Part shown: in pieces, positions 33,275 through 45,887 of the stretch
How the letters are laid out: the number at the start of each line of letters is the position of its first letter
Numbering within the stretch: the first letter of the stretch is position 1
DNA from: Chondrosia reniformis
Lineage: Eukaryota; Porifera; Demospongiae; Chondrillida; Chondrillidae
Length of the DNA: 64,000 bases
Assembly: GCA_947172415.1 (NCBI GenBank)
Contig: OX359199.1
Location: 2,258,001 to 2,322,000 of the forward strand
Reading direction: 5' to 3'
Program-made: the position numbers and the translations under genes
The notes under the pieces: model-generated
What the model was told of the DNA's origin: nothing
Database searches by the model: none
What the model saw: the letters and a program-made list of their open reading frames with translations, nothing else

Positions 33275-36200
33275 TCAGGAGGGATCTATGCCATCTTCTG
33301 GTATAGGTGAAGGACTGCGTTTGCTATAGCTATCTTCTAAATTACCATTTCCAAAGTGACAATCCTCTTGAAGTCTTAACTCATCATTGTAGTACTCTTG
33401 CAAGGTACAGCGAATGTCCTTAAACTGAGGACGTATGTTAGAAACAGTAGAAGTACACTGCATGATAAGGTCATACAATTCATCTGGACATCTCTCTGGC
33501 CTACATAAGCAGTAGGAATACTGGGATAACAAATGGAAGTGTTTAAATATTTGGAACTTAACTACATAACTTGAGTATATTATAGAGAAATTTGGTGGAA
33601 ACAGAGCTAAGTAACTATATATTAATCTTTTAATTAAAATGGTACTTTATTTTTAATATTTTTATTGTGGGCTATTGCATGCATATGGACTGATGGGTAT
33701 AGCTTGTTTTTGTAATAAATGTACAAGTGTACTGTACACCCACTTTTCATGTCTCAGTTCTCCCGTTGATGCAAGATGAACAACATCTTGAACAGATTTG
33801 TCCTCTAATGGCTGATAACCATAAGACGTTATCTCCCACAAAAGGACTCCAAAGGACCTACAAAAAGCAACAACAGAAATCGACCTAAACCTTGTCAATG
33901 GGAAATCATATATATTCTGATACCTTACCAGACATCAGTTGCTGGAGTAAATTGACCAAATAGAAGTGATTCAGGTGCCATCCACTTGACAGGTAACTTT
34001 GCTGTACCATCCATTCGATAGTGATCTCTACCATGGATATCCCTTGCCAAACCAAAATCAGCCAATTTTAGAACAAGCTCTTTACCAACTGTTGAAATAT
34101 ATATAATAAAACGCAGAGATAAATGATAACAAATTTGGACAACTAACTAACAGAGAGACAAATTTGAATAAATTGAATGATGTTTAACTAAATAAAGTTA
34201 TAAGAGTTTGTAGTAAGTTGTAGCTCAGTTATAGAGTACTTGACCATGCAAACCAGTTCCAATATGCATGTTTCTCGATGATTGTTCCTTTCATACTTTT
34301 CTAACTTAGCAATGTTTGAAAGTGATTGATCAATTATTTATTGCACATGCATTTACGAAATACATTAAATACCACAAACTGAACAAGGAAGATGCTGTAT
34401 GTCATAATAAGATGTATATAACAATCAAACAGTTCCTATTCAGAATGTCCAGGAAATGCTACCACTCATGTCATTTTGCCAACAGATTAATTGGAAGAAT
34501 GTTTTAACAAGCACAACATTTTTACATATTACTGCATGCATGTACATGCACAGAAGCTTTGAAATAATGCAAACCCTTTAAATGCAAAAATGTTACAACT
34601 GAGGTGTTTCAAAGGGGGAGCACTGTGCACAATTGATCTTTATACTCAGGAAGAGGGTAACAAATAACATATTCACTCATAGAATACGTGCTATCATCTA
34701 TTTAAACCTAAAGATTTTGTAGTAATTAATGGTTAGCTTTAAGTAGGCTCCTTTTCTACAGGACAATATCCTACATACCCAAACAATTCCTTGCAGCTAC
34801 ATCTCTATGTACATATTCCCGTGAAGTTAAAAATTCCAAAGCTCTTGCAATATCCAATGCGAAATGAAAGAATTCAATGTCTGATATAATGGCTGGTACA
34901 TCAGGCTGTGGCCTATATAGGATTATAGAGAATGATGAGACACATTTACTCTTAAGGACACTACAAAGATCACTAAAAGAATACTAAATTATACTGTACC
35001 ATAGTTTACTGTATGTGTACCTGTTTGACAAAAGAAAAGATTGTAGATCACCATATGACATTAGCTCTAATATCATCATTGGAGCCCCATCCTTTTCTGC
35101 AGGACAATATCCTACATATGTACATAATATAGTTGAAGACTACATACTGTACTACATTAGATGGGACACATTATAATTAGGATCTCAGCATGAAAGACCA
35201 AATTCTATCACATGCTTTCATTCACTGATAATTATTTTATAGTTCAAAATTTGAAATGCATGAATACACGTACCAAGAAGACTGACAATATTTGGATGAG
35301 TAAACTGCTTCATTAGATCTACTTCTTCCATAAACTTGTCAATGTCTTTCATTCTTTCCCTGCTTAATGTTTTCACAGCTACAGGCACACTTTTATCTAA
35401 TCCACATATACCCTGCATACATACATACGTATGACTAATTAAATTGATAATAAAATTACAAGTATTCATTCTCAAACATCAAGAAGAGGGAATAACACGA
35501 AAGAAGCTTGCATTTAAGTGGCTACAATCCTATCATATCGAAACTCTCTTATATATGATAAAACCATGCAAAGGTACATTGATTTGAAGAATGAAAAGCA
35601 ATACACTTACCTTAGCAGTCATCAAAAGTACTTTTCCGAATTCGCCCTCCCCCAATTCTCTTAAGTAGGTCAGTTTTTCTCTGGAAAAGTACCATTCCTC
35701 AAGGGATACAACAATTAAAGTATGTAAAAGCTCATATACGTAGCTCATGCACAGTTGCGTACCTGCACTGTAGGTTAAAGTTCACATCACACAAGTAAAA
35801 CTTTGTGTTTAAAAAACTAATCACTCCTTACTAGAAAAGCTATCATGTTTATGTTTACCTTTTCATCTGATATCTGTCTGTATTTATTATAGTGTTGAAA
35901 CTGCTGATCAGAATCTTTCGGAATGTTAATATCTATTCCAAGATCAGGAATGTTCAGCTCTGCATAAGCGTTGACTATAGGTAAGGGGTGAATCTCATCT
36001 CTCATGTTTGTTGACATGGAAACAGAACGTGACTGCAACAAAAAGCAGTAAACATTAATCAAATGATGATCCTTTCATTCCTACAAATACATACCTATAA
36101 TTGGTCATATTGTCTAATTGGGTCAGCAAAATGCTATCTTTTAAAAGTTAATAATACTGATAGAGTTAGAAATGATTCAGAATATCATTATGGTTGATAT

Positions 36201-39200
36201 ATATTTTGAGCAGGTTTGAACGTTTCAAACCTTAGGTCTTTGTCAGCAATAGTAAAGATTATGATGAGGATGGTTATTATTGCGATGAAGACCTAAGTGT
36301 CGAAATGTTCAAACCTGTTCAATAAGTGCTGCTGATCAATCGATACTCAAAATAAGTATTAACTATATACAATGATTCCAACAACTCACCCTTATCATAA
36401 TAATGTATTCATAAGTATTCCTTATATATTAAGACACACATGCATCATGTAGCATTTGACAGCTAAATGACTCTCACCATGATTGTGATGAAGATTAAAT
36501 AAAAGAGAAAAATGCTTCTATTTGCATGTAATACATGGTCTATAAGCTTTATAGGTTTGCCCTAGTCAGTAGTCTGAAAAAACGTTTTAGTCTATTCTCT
36601 TAATACTTCATAGGTTTAACCATAGTTTTTGAAAACTGGTAATTCATATATACGTATACATCAACAAGTTGCACTTACAGTAAAGTGTCAACAATTTGCT
36701 TCATTAAATAATCTTTTAAATGATTAAATTATATTCCTGTCTAAAGATTGGTGTTGCAAGGTTGTAAGATGGTTTAACCCTGAGAGTCTTATTCAGTGAC
36801 TGATGGTTGGAATGGATATGCCACTTGTATAAAAAACACATTTCCCTTTTCCCGCCATTTCTACTTTCCTGTTATATGACCCTTAGCAGGAAGAGAAAAA
36901 TAGGAAGCAATGATGGTTGGAATAGAATAGCATGCTTCTTTTATAAATAGTCCTACCACCATTTGTAATCCCTGTTTTCACTTTCTGTTGAGGGTTATAA
37001 TTACGTACATGAGAGTAATGGTGTAAAAAGATCTCTAAATCCATTCCAACTATTGGTCACTAAAGAACACCATCAGGGTTAAAATATCTGGTAACCTTTC
37101 CAACACTAAACTGCATCTTTAGATACTCAAACGATGAGAAAGATGATGGATCTGAAACATAAGTTTGACACAGTTAGAAGAAATCCCTATCATCTAAAAA
37201 TAATAAAATTGTGCTTTAATTCTTGGATTTGGTTTTCAATATACGTATACGTATATTCATGCAATGTGAACATGCATGATTTATGGAATTCTTAGGATAG
37301 AAACTTCACCTATTCAAGACTACACAAGTTATCCTAAAGCTTTTCTTTTCACTTTCATTTTAAAATCAAAATTGTACAAGTCAAAATGATTTTGTTTATT
37401 CATTAACAAAATGTAATAGAAAGTAAAGCTGCTTTAAGCAAGCATGAAGGCTTACAGTTGTAAACAACAGCATAAATGCATATATATTATATATAGCAAC
37501 AAATATTTTTAAAAAGTATAGAGAAGATTCTCAAAAGCAACTGACTAAAAACTAGACACTTATACAAATAAAAGACAAAGTGTAACTTCACAGATATTTA
37601 CATTGTTTAACATATATATACACTACAATGGAAATGATGAAAAAGTGATAATGGCTTCTTCATCATAACTGTTGTACTGTATATAAAGTACAAGTTACAA
37701 ATATATATGGAAGTTCTGTCAGTTAAGATTCCTAATTCCTAAGTTACTGACAATGACAATGCAATGTTAGGCTTAATATATGGGGGTGATAATTACTTCT
37801 TCATGGTCTTTACATAGGTTTAGTGCAACTACGTAACTCCCTCCCTTTGTTTGAAACCTCAGCCTTTCTTATACTGTTGCTTCCACCTTTGTTCAATATG
37901 AAACTACACGTGTTTCACTTGTGGTGGATTAATAAGTTAAAGGCAGCCATCCAAACACACCACCAAAGTATGCCACACTGATGTCCCCAAAGGAGGGCAA
38001 AGCAGCTGTCTATGGCACTTTGATGATTTGTTCCATCTTGGATGAATGGGAAATGATCATATAGCATTTTAATAGGACTTTTGTCCCCCAGCCAAAATAA
38101 GATTTCTGTTACTTGTTGCTGGTGGATGAGGTTTCTCATAATTAGCTGAAGAACTTTTGTTCCTTGCCTTACTGATACATTAGAGAGTGCAATAGTATTA
38201 ACTAAGGCAGGATGGTTAAAACAAGGCTGCCCTACTTAATGTATTATGCTCTGACCTCTTAAAAATCTACAATTTGGTTGTCAGCTATGTAAGGTATCAC
38301 GTTTAGCTTTGTGCCACATTTATAATACTGAAGTTATATCCATACAGTATTAAGTAGTCAGAAAAGGTAAATCAGTTTGTTTCCCAACCATCAATCCCCA
38401 CTCAAACCTGTATAATTGATGTAGTTGGAAAGGAATAACTATGCATGTATGTACAACATGCGGGCTTAGTATATACAGAACTACGTATACGTACATAGGT
38501 AAGTATTTTGAACATACGTATACATACATACAGTACATATCATGTAACCTTATGACAATAGCCCCACTCTTAGATAAACTTCTTGTTTCAATCCATTATT
38601 TCTCCTGCAAGAAATGCCATCCTTACTTCTATTTAACATTTTCAGTGTTTATTCAACTTGTGTGTTACATGCAAATGAATGATATGTAGAAAACCTTCAT
38701 TTAATAAGTCAATTTACCCGTCTATGAAAAGACATCTTCCTTGTTGGTCTTCTTGGTCTTATTTCCACAGGTTGCTCCTGAAAATATATCATATCAAAGA
38801 ATATTAGCACATACCTAACATATGCACATGATAAATTAAAGCCTTTCTATTGAGTCAATGTTTAGTACACATAAGTACGTACAGTACATGCAACTATGAC
38901 ACTTTGCGGTGTTACTTTCTCTCAGACTGTAACCTTGTTTTAATAACATATATGTACGTATATTGGGTGCTAACTAAATCACAGTATACTTTCAATTCAT
39001 GCTACTTATTAGTTAAACTATGTATACTATAGGGAATTTTCATTTTAAATTCTGGGTAAATAAGGTTAAAATGAAAACATGACCATATTTAGACAGCAAG
39101 GTTTGCATTGCTAAGCAATGTTATACAAAATATGAGCAAAGACACTCTAGTGATTGAAAGCCCTATTCCACACTGTTCATTATTTATCGATTACAACCAA

Positions 39201-42200
39201 ATTCCTAGCAATTTCAATATGTATATACATACCATACATCCTGAATACCTATATATACAAATGATGGTCACCAACCCAGGATTTCAATCATAATTTTGTG
39301 ACTTACATTGAATGAATTAAACTAAGTAGTAAACAGGCAAGCCCATACGTATAAGGGTGTCTGTCCTATATATATATATGACTATTTTTATAATACACTC
39401 AATTAAACAGTTATACGTAAGTTACTGTCATGAACATCTAGAACCTTCCAGATTTGCAAAGGAAATTGCACAATCCTTTGATGATTTAACGACCTATTAC
39501 ATGTATAATGATCAAAAAAGAAATTTTAATCACTAATGAATTTAGTGTTGCTGCCAACATATCTCAAAGAAATGAAAAAAGACCAGTGGACAGCTGTATT
39601 CAACTTTTCTAATTAAATAACAGCAATTCAAAATGTTAAATTAAGGAGTGGTTAGAATTAATTACTTTAGAAGAGATCGAGACAAGAAATTAGCATACAC
39701 GTGTAGATAGCAACTTTGGTGTATACTTATGTATGATAGAATAAGGATTCCTTATAACTGCGTTGAACTTATCTTTGGGATGGTACATGGTACATTGTAC
39801 AATGGTACAAAAACGCTCAAAAGTTGAAGGATGTACCATCCCAAAGATACTTATGCATGGCTTATTAACAGAGTATTCGTATTAAGTAGTTAAGGTAATA
39901 TTCTTTAAAATATACTTAAAAACAGTTGTGCATACAATTTTATAGCTTATATGTGGGCCTATACAGCATGAATGATAAAGCTAAAATGTGGTTAAAATAC
40001 GCAAGCAAAATGTTTTCCCTACAGAAGCCCCAACCTTTATTCTCTCAATAAGCTCTCTTTCCTCATTTGTAAGTGTGTAATCTGGATTATCCATAATTAT
40101 TGGGGAGTGCCTGTGTAGGTGGAAATATTTGATGACAGATGTAATTTCTGATATCATTGTAACAGGCACATAGATATAGTACAGACATGCTCTGATATTC
40201 ATATTTGACTGCCTAAGATTACAAAGTAAACCATATAATATGTACCATCCCAAAGATAAGTTCGACGCAGTTATAAGGAATCCTTATACTATCATATTAT
40301 ATGTACATACGTATAATAAATGCATGGTCCCATTCTTACTTTTTATTACTTTTAGCTATCACAACAGCTACCAGGAAAACCAATATAATACATGCCAATA
40401 CGAGAATACCTCCAAGTACAGACATCAGAACAACTATAAGAGGCGGGGTTAGAGGTCCAGATGTTTCAGTAGGTGTAGGTAGAACATCAATTAGCATTTT
40501 AGCTAGTGCAGCAAAAAATGTTTTTACTGTTTCATTAGATAAATGTTCTGACTGTGATTTAGCTGTGAGGAAAAAAGGGACAATTATATATACGTAATAG
40601 TAAGCTACCACCAAGTTCAAATTGTACCTGGCAAGGTTTCCAAACTGAAGTTTCCTAATATGTTTATAAAAGTACAATTTAACCCTTTAGTATGATAATA
40701 TACTACCGAAGAAAATTCAACTGAAGTTCTCAACATTTCAAGAGAAGGGCTAATGTTGAATTCATAGCTTTCTATGCTTGAGTCAATATTGCTTATGTTC
40801 TTAACTTGTGAAATGTTGTTTATGATCACAGTATCAACTTCATTCCTGTGTAGAATTGATGTATATATATTAGCAACATAAAATAGGTATACTGGATGTT
40901 TTGACCTGGAGGTATTTATCAGCAATGTCATGATATTGCTGATAAACACCCATGCTGATACTCAATAAATCATATACCAATACAATGTTTACAACAAACT
41001 TCCACACATACATACGTATGTATGTATGTACATATGTATAAGGCTTCTGTGGCAACAAATGTATATTACTCGTATTGCTGAAATACAATTTTAACAGTAA
41101 ATATAAGAAAGATTGAGCATATGTACATTGATATTAATGTATATCTATTCAGTATACACAACAGGCTCATACACAATTAGATATATAGTATACTAAATAA
41201 AATTTATACCTACTTGTTAGCCTTTTGACACTATGAATAATCAACTCAAAGTGACAATCAAACCACAAGTAGTCATTCACAAACATGAACGTGAAAAAAC
41301 ATAAAAGTACGTAGCTGGGAATCAAACCCAGGACAGCTGGTTATGACTTCCACTGAGTAACAATTTCCATAGCAATGCTTCATTTATGTTTTTTCTCTTA
41401 TACTAACTACAGAGTAGGTTATACGTAAGTAATAGACTTGTAAGTGGTGATTCCATTCATAAGAAGGAGCGGATAATAAGAGAACCAGCCTATTTCCAGT
41501 GGGAGGGGCCATCTTAACCAATTAGTTGCTGGCCAGCATCAACCACAGGAGAGCTGGGTAAATCCATGAATAATCAAGTCGAAATGATGGAACATGGAAA
41601 TGTAAGTTTAATTAAACATACACTTGCAAACTTATACATACAGAGCTGTGTAAGAATGTAACTCTTATATAGACTAACCCTAAAATGAGGATGTTAGCAA
41701 CAATTTCCTTTATTCTGTTAAGTATTAACAATCCACAGATGCCTCTATCATGAAATCTTTCTGTTGGCATAAGTAATGTGCAGTTTGATGTCACCTTCTT
41801 GCTTATGTGTTGAAGATTTGCTTCAAGTGTTGTAGACCACAACTGCCTTACAAAAGTTGGTTTAGTCTCAAATGAAACTGAGTAGGGTTCAAGTTCCATG
41901 TGTCCAAAACAATCCATGTTAATAGTACTAAATAACTCTCTTTGAGGAAGCAGATCAAACATTTCCCCTAAATTTAGAAATAGGACATATCATTCACAAA
42001 AATTGTTTAAAAAGTAATAGACTAGACATACTTTTATGACAGTCAAAGCCATCTGAGGCTAGTACAGAGCCATTAGGACAGGAACAATGAAATGTTTCGG
42101 CTGTTTCATTTTTTATACATTCCCCAACACAGCCACAGTTTTCATGTTCCAAGATTATGTAACCATCTCCTGAGTTCAATCCCAGATATTCTAAATTACT

Positions 42201-43662
42201 ACTGCTGAATGCATAGCCGCCCTCTCCAGAGCGATCATTGTGACCAAAACTGCTACCTCCTGGCTGCCCCCCTCCACCCCCTCCTGCCGCACAACCTCCA
42301 CCCCCACCACCAAAACCACCCTCAGTACCTCCAGAACAGGTAGCTTGCATAAGTGCACCAATAGATTCAATACAGTCACGTCCACCCAAGGGTCCATACC
42401 TTGAGTTAAAGTTTAATCCATCTACACCAAGCAGGTCAATGGTTACAGTGTCACTACCACTTGAACCAGACCCAGCACATGTATCTGTAAATTTAAATAT
42501 ATTATATTAATTAGATTAATTAGATTACCTTAGTATATTGTAACTTGTACTGTATATATATATATTTAACAAAATATTAAAAATAATATAATATGCATGT
42601 TTTGCTGTACAACATAGCCCATAGTCAAGCAGAACTAACTACATTACATGTAACTGCTGGTGTACTACTGAATGCATGTCAGTTGACAAAGTATGAATAT
42701 AAATTATTCATACTTGAAAAAGATCCATCAGATATGCATTTAACTTCTGTAGACTGTGGTGACTTATTAGGTCTTCCATTAATTTCGTTACCACTCTGTA
42801 GTGAATTAGACTGTACACCTGCTCCTCCTCCTCCTGGAGCAATGACTACCCAACCAGGATTGGATGTAGATGGATACTCAGACAATCTGTGGAATAGGCT
42901 GGCACCTCCACCCCCACCTCCTCCATCATATAAGGAGCACAGACCTGAATTCATTTGGTACACACTTGTACAATTATCAGCTGTTACGTTTATCAAGCAT
43001 AAACCATCATAACGATTACTTGGAATAGTATGACAAGCATCAGTGCCACGTTGTCCTACAATGATGCCAACTATATCTCTATCACTAGTTAAAATGTTTC
43101 TTCTCAGAATAGGAGCTGCTCCTGGCTGTGGGTTGCATAGCCCCTTACCTCCACCAGCACCAGCAATGGTAATTTGATAACTACCATTCCTTGGCAGTTT
43201 AATGAATTGCATACCGTTATAGAGAACAGTTGGTGATACCAAGAGATCATCCAGGAGTGAATTATTGGATGAATAATAATTCTTGCATGTATGAAAGCTG
43301 GGACCAAGTCGACCTGAACTACCACAGGTTGTAACTCTTAATTTGAGCTTGGAGTAATCTGGGAGCAAGATGTGAGCATGTAAAGTTATCACAATCCATT
43401 AACTCGAACTACATAGTAACTGCGAGCCCGAACGAGGCCAGCTAACACAGAAAACCACGTTTTCGCATTACAGATTAATTCTATATCTTATTGCCTTAAT
43501 ACAGATTAGAAATATATACATAGCCATGTCTCCTCAGAATGTGTAGAACACCACGTACGTACCCATATCAATACGTCCTTCTGAGGCTCCCTTTCTCCCT
43601 ACGAAATAAAGCGAAAGAACGCAAAAGAAGACTTTCGCAACGTTACTACAGTCTGCCACCAT
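33275..43662 (-). CDS. Receptor tyrosine kinase with ALK/LTK-like glycine-rich ectodomain
   Basis: Sixteen exons join exactly to 1070 residues: 43662-43563, 43358-42714, 42484-42032, 41967-41679, 40845-40628, 40562-40340, 40110-40035, 38777-38718, 36032-35859, 35697-35611, 35412-35274, 35111-35021, 34912-34779, 34088-33929, 33857-33740 and 33520-33275. The N-terminus is hydrophobic ([12 protein letters not shown]). The ectodomain has two glycine-rich blocks ([31 protein letters not shown]) with ALK-type context ([23 protein letters not shown]) and a Cys-rich EGF-like piece ([17 protein letters not shown]). One membrane helix follows ([20 protein letters not shown]), then an NPDY motif and the kinase: [38 protein letters not shown]. 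All catalytic residues are present. The activation loop has one Tyr (HYRMDG), not the ALK YxxxYY, so the kinase may not be a strict ALK orthologue. Confidence 0.9.
34205..34280 (+). mobile_element. tRNA-derived SINE-like head
   Basis: TTGTAGCTCAGTTATAGAGT resembles a tRNA A box, followed about 30 bases later by CAGTTCCAA in B-box position. It cannot fold as a full tRNA. Similar heads occur at 41310 and 48405 on the other strand. Confidence 0.4.
36033..38717. other. Large intron of the receptor kinase gene
   Basis: It holds an imperfect inverted repeat at 36211-36317 (CAGGTTTGAACGTTTC and its mate, with AGGTCTT/AAGACCT inside). A possible exon-like stretch at about 37090-37152 is phase-incompatible with its neighbours. 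The rest is AT-rich without recognisable content. Confidence 0.5.
39733..40295. repeat. 56-bp inverted repeats enclosing a receptor-kinase exon
   Basis: The left arm 39733-39788 and right arm 40240-40295 are complementary with about 2 mismatches in 56 (CCTTATAACTGCG, ATCTTTGGGATGGTACAT). A partial third copy (GATGTACCATCCCAAAGATA) lies at 39828-39848 and makes a hairpin with the left arm. Exon 40110-40035, which codes the juxtamembrane NPDY segment, is inside. Confidence 0.75.
41310..41395 (-). mobile_element. tRNA-derived SINE-like head
   Basis: On the minus strand, TACTCAGTGGAAGTCATAAC (A-box-like) is followed by GGGTTTGATTCCCAGC (B box). GGTTTGATTCC is a canonical TPsiC-arm sequence. The pieces do not form a full cloverleaf, which favours a SINE over a functional tRNA gene. 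Confidence 0.5.
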
Positions 43663-44215
43663 CACTCGCACAGGCCCTTTGATCTGCCCAGCTCCCCTAA
43701 CGGACGAATTACATAATCGTATTCATAGGACACATGACCTTTCGGTTGTCGGTAAGGAATCACCTGCGCAGATTCTATTGAAAGGACTGTTTGAACTTCA
43801 AATGGACAGATTCTACATCCGAACTCTATATGAGCTACAATAAAACTTTCAGAAAACAGTGTTTACTGTTACTATGCACAGAGGACCTCCTATCTAGAAG
43901 CCGTTTGACTATCTCTACCTTCGATCACATTTCAGTGCACCATAGTTGCTTACTCTTAAGGCTAGAAACTGACCTCACATAAGAATATAGGTGAAAAGAT
44001 AACTAGATATTACCTCCTCACTACTTGTGTTTCTAGCTATCACTATAATGGAACCAGCACCCTTGATAGTATGTTACACATCGCATATGTATATTTCAGA
44101 ATTATTATACAACAGTAAGAAAATACTTAATAAAGTTTTACTTAACTAGGCATTTCAACTAATAAAGAATAAAGTTCTATAAAGAATGTATAAATAATTT
44201 ATACATAATAAACTA
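43663..44215. other. Intergenic, nothing recognised
   Basis: This lies between the start of the receptor kinase gene and the end of the NHL gene, both on the minus strand. It should contain the kinase promoter, but no motif stands out. Confidence 0.5.
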
Positions 44216-45028
44216 CTATCCTGCAAGGTTAAGTAGCAGTTGATATACTTTGACATTATCCTCAAAACAGAAGTATAACCTGTCATTGCAATCAATAGCA
44301 ATGCCTATTGGACAAAGGTTTGGTGACTTATCAGCTGGCTTGAGTCTATATAGTTCTGCTCCCTCCTGTGAGTATATAATAGAAATGTTGTTATCCCAAA
44401 ATGTTAAAGCGACCAGTCCCTCTGAACTAATGGCTATGTTGCCAGGTCGCCTCTCGGTACCAAATTCTTTCACTAATTCACCATCTTGGTTATAAATCAG
44501 AACGCGATTATTCTTGCTGTCAGCTACATATGTATTTCCATTCGGGCCAACACACCCACCAAAAGGATTCTGCATTTTACCCATGCCTCCAAAGAAGGAT
44601 TCATAATCACCTTCTGGTGACAGTTTAAAAACCCCACACTTTTGGCTATCAACAGCATATATGTTGTCGTGCTTATCAGTGGATAGTCCACATGGCCATG
44701 AAAAGGGATAGTCCTTGTTCTCAATCTTTTTCTGAAATTTTCCATTTCCATCAAACTTTTGCAACGCCTTACCACCACTGTCTGACACTATAACATCTCC
44801 CTTACTGTTGAAGCATATACCGCTCATCCAGGACTGACACTGGGCTTTAAATCTTATAACTTCTTTCAAATTCTTGTCGAAAATAAATGCCATTTTTGCA
44901 CCATAGTCGGACAGAACAATAAATTCTCCGATCTTGTCACAGTTTATGACAATAAATTTTGCATTATTCACTTTTACCGAATTATCTTCAATCACAATCC
45001 CTTCAGAAAGTACACCCTGAAAAGCCAT
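44216..45028 (-). CDS. NHL-repeat beta-propeller protein, single exon
   Basis: An uninterrupted 270-residue frame with no introns, unusual here. NHL-type units recur: GICFNSKGDVIVSDSGGKAL, CGLSTDKHDNIYAVDSQKCG, GCVGPNGNTYVADSKNNRVL and GIAIDCNDRLYF. Such six-blade propellers bind protein or RNA; TRIM-NHL proteins carry them C-terminally. This frame has no RING, B-box or coiled coil and starts directly before the propeller (MAFQGVLSEG), so it is a stand-alone propeller or lacks an upstream exon. Lack of introns could reflect retroposition, but no poly-A trace is evident. No signal peptide is seen. Confidence 0.8.
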   Translation of the reverse strand: MAFQGVLSEGIVIEDNSVKVNNAKFIVINCDKIGEFIVLSDYGAKMAFIFDKNLKEVIRFKAQCQSWMSGICFNSKGDVIVSDSGGKALQKFDGNGKFQKKIENKDYPFSWPCGLSTDKHDNIYAVDSQKCGVFKLSPEGDYESFFGGMGKMQNPFGGCVGPNGNTYVADSKNNRVLIYNQDGELVKEFGTERRPGNIAISSEGLVALTFWDNNISIIYSQEGAELYRLKPADKSPNLCPIGIAIDCNDRLYFCFEDNVKVYQLLLNLAG

Positions 45029-45887
45029 ATCGCTTCACCTACCATAAAATAGACAATTCAAGAAGGTTGACATTACCCGATTTCATGATCAATTCTATAA
45101 CAGAAACCACAGAATAAGTACGTCGTTCCTGTATGATGAAACTTACAAAACGTCCATTCAGATGTTACCAACACTAGAACTGCCTTAAATGTTTCAGAAT
45201 GGTTATGCATGTTCATAACTTACCGTTTTGCCGGGCTACAGAGCTATTTCTACGTCAAGTCAAAGCCACCTCTAAAAAATGGAGCACAAATTGGGTAATC
45301 CCCTGTCAAACGTAATATGACGTACCCTAATGGACACAGCCATTTACACCTGTGGAAGCATATATAGGCAGGTACATACCCTCTATACACTCCTAAACTT
45401 TACAAAGAAGGAGCAGCTCAAGATTGTAGCCATATTTTATGAAACCATATTCTTTATGCCAATACAAGTGTTATCCATCCAAATCATTGTCATAAACATG
45501 CACTTCAATGATGCGGTTTAATACAAGGTAGATTGGTTCCGTGATCTTTTACCACCATTGGATGAGGAGAGGCTACTCACTGGTTGTGATCTGAAGAGGA
45601 TTTCTATCTCCACCGCTAAGTGAACTAGATCCAGTCGACTGGCAAACATACTATTTCCTATTAATTTACTGATAGGCCACAAATGTGGATATTTCCTAGT
45701 ATACATGGAGCACTGAGAAAACAGTACCAATCCAGTTGTTAGTATAATGAATCAGTTATCATTTAGATAAATACCCTATTAAGAGAATTGAAAGTTACAA
45801 CTTCATCAAAACAGGCAGAATCTTATTACTACCTATTCAGGACATACTGTATAGCTATGTACATATTGTAGAGCCATGTATGTATGT
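45029..45887. other. Intergenic between NHL gene and PGAM5
   Basis: A short minus-strand frame at 45518-45730 has no family resemblance and no partner exon. Nothing else is recognised. Confidence 0.5.

Noticed and set aside
37090..37152. Exon-like stretch [19 protein letters not shown] on minus in the receptor-kinase intron
   Set aside because: It needs phase 1 entry, but the flanking kinase exons meet in phase 0, and the kinase frame closes perfectly without it.
41310..41395. Functional tRNA gene
   Set aside because: A B box is present, but no complete acceptor stem or cloverleaf can be drawn; a SINE head is a better fit.
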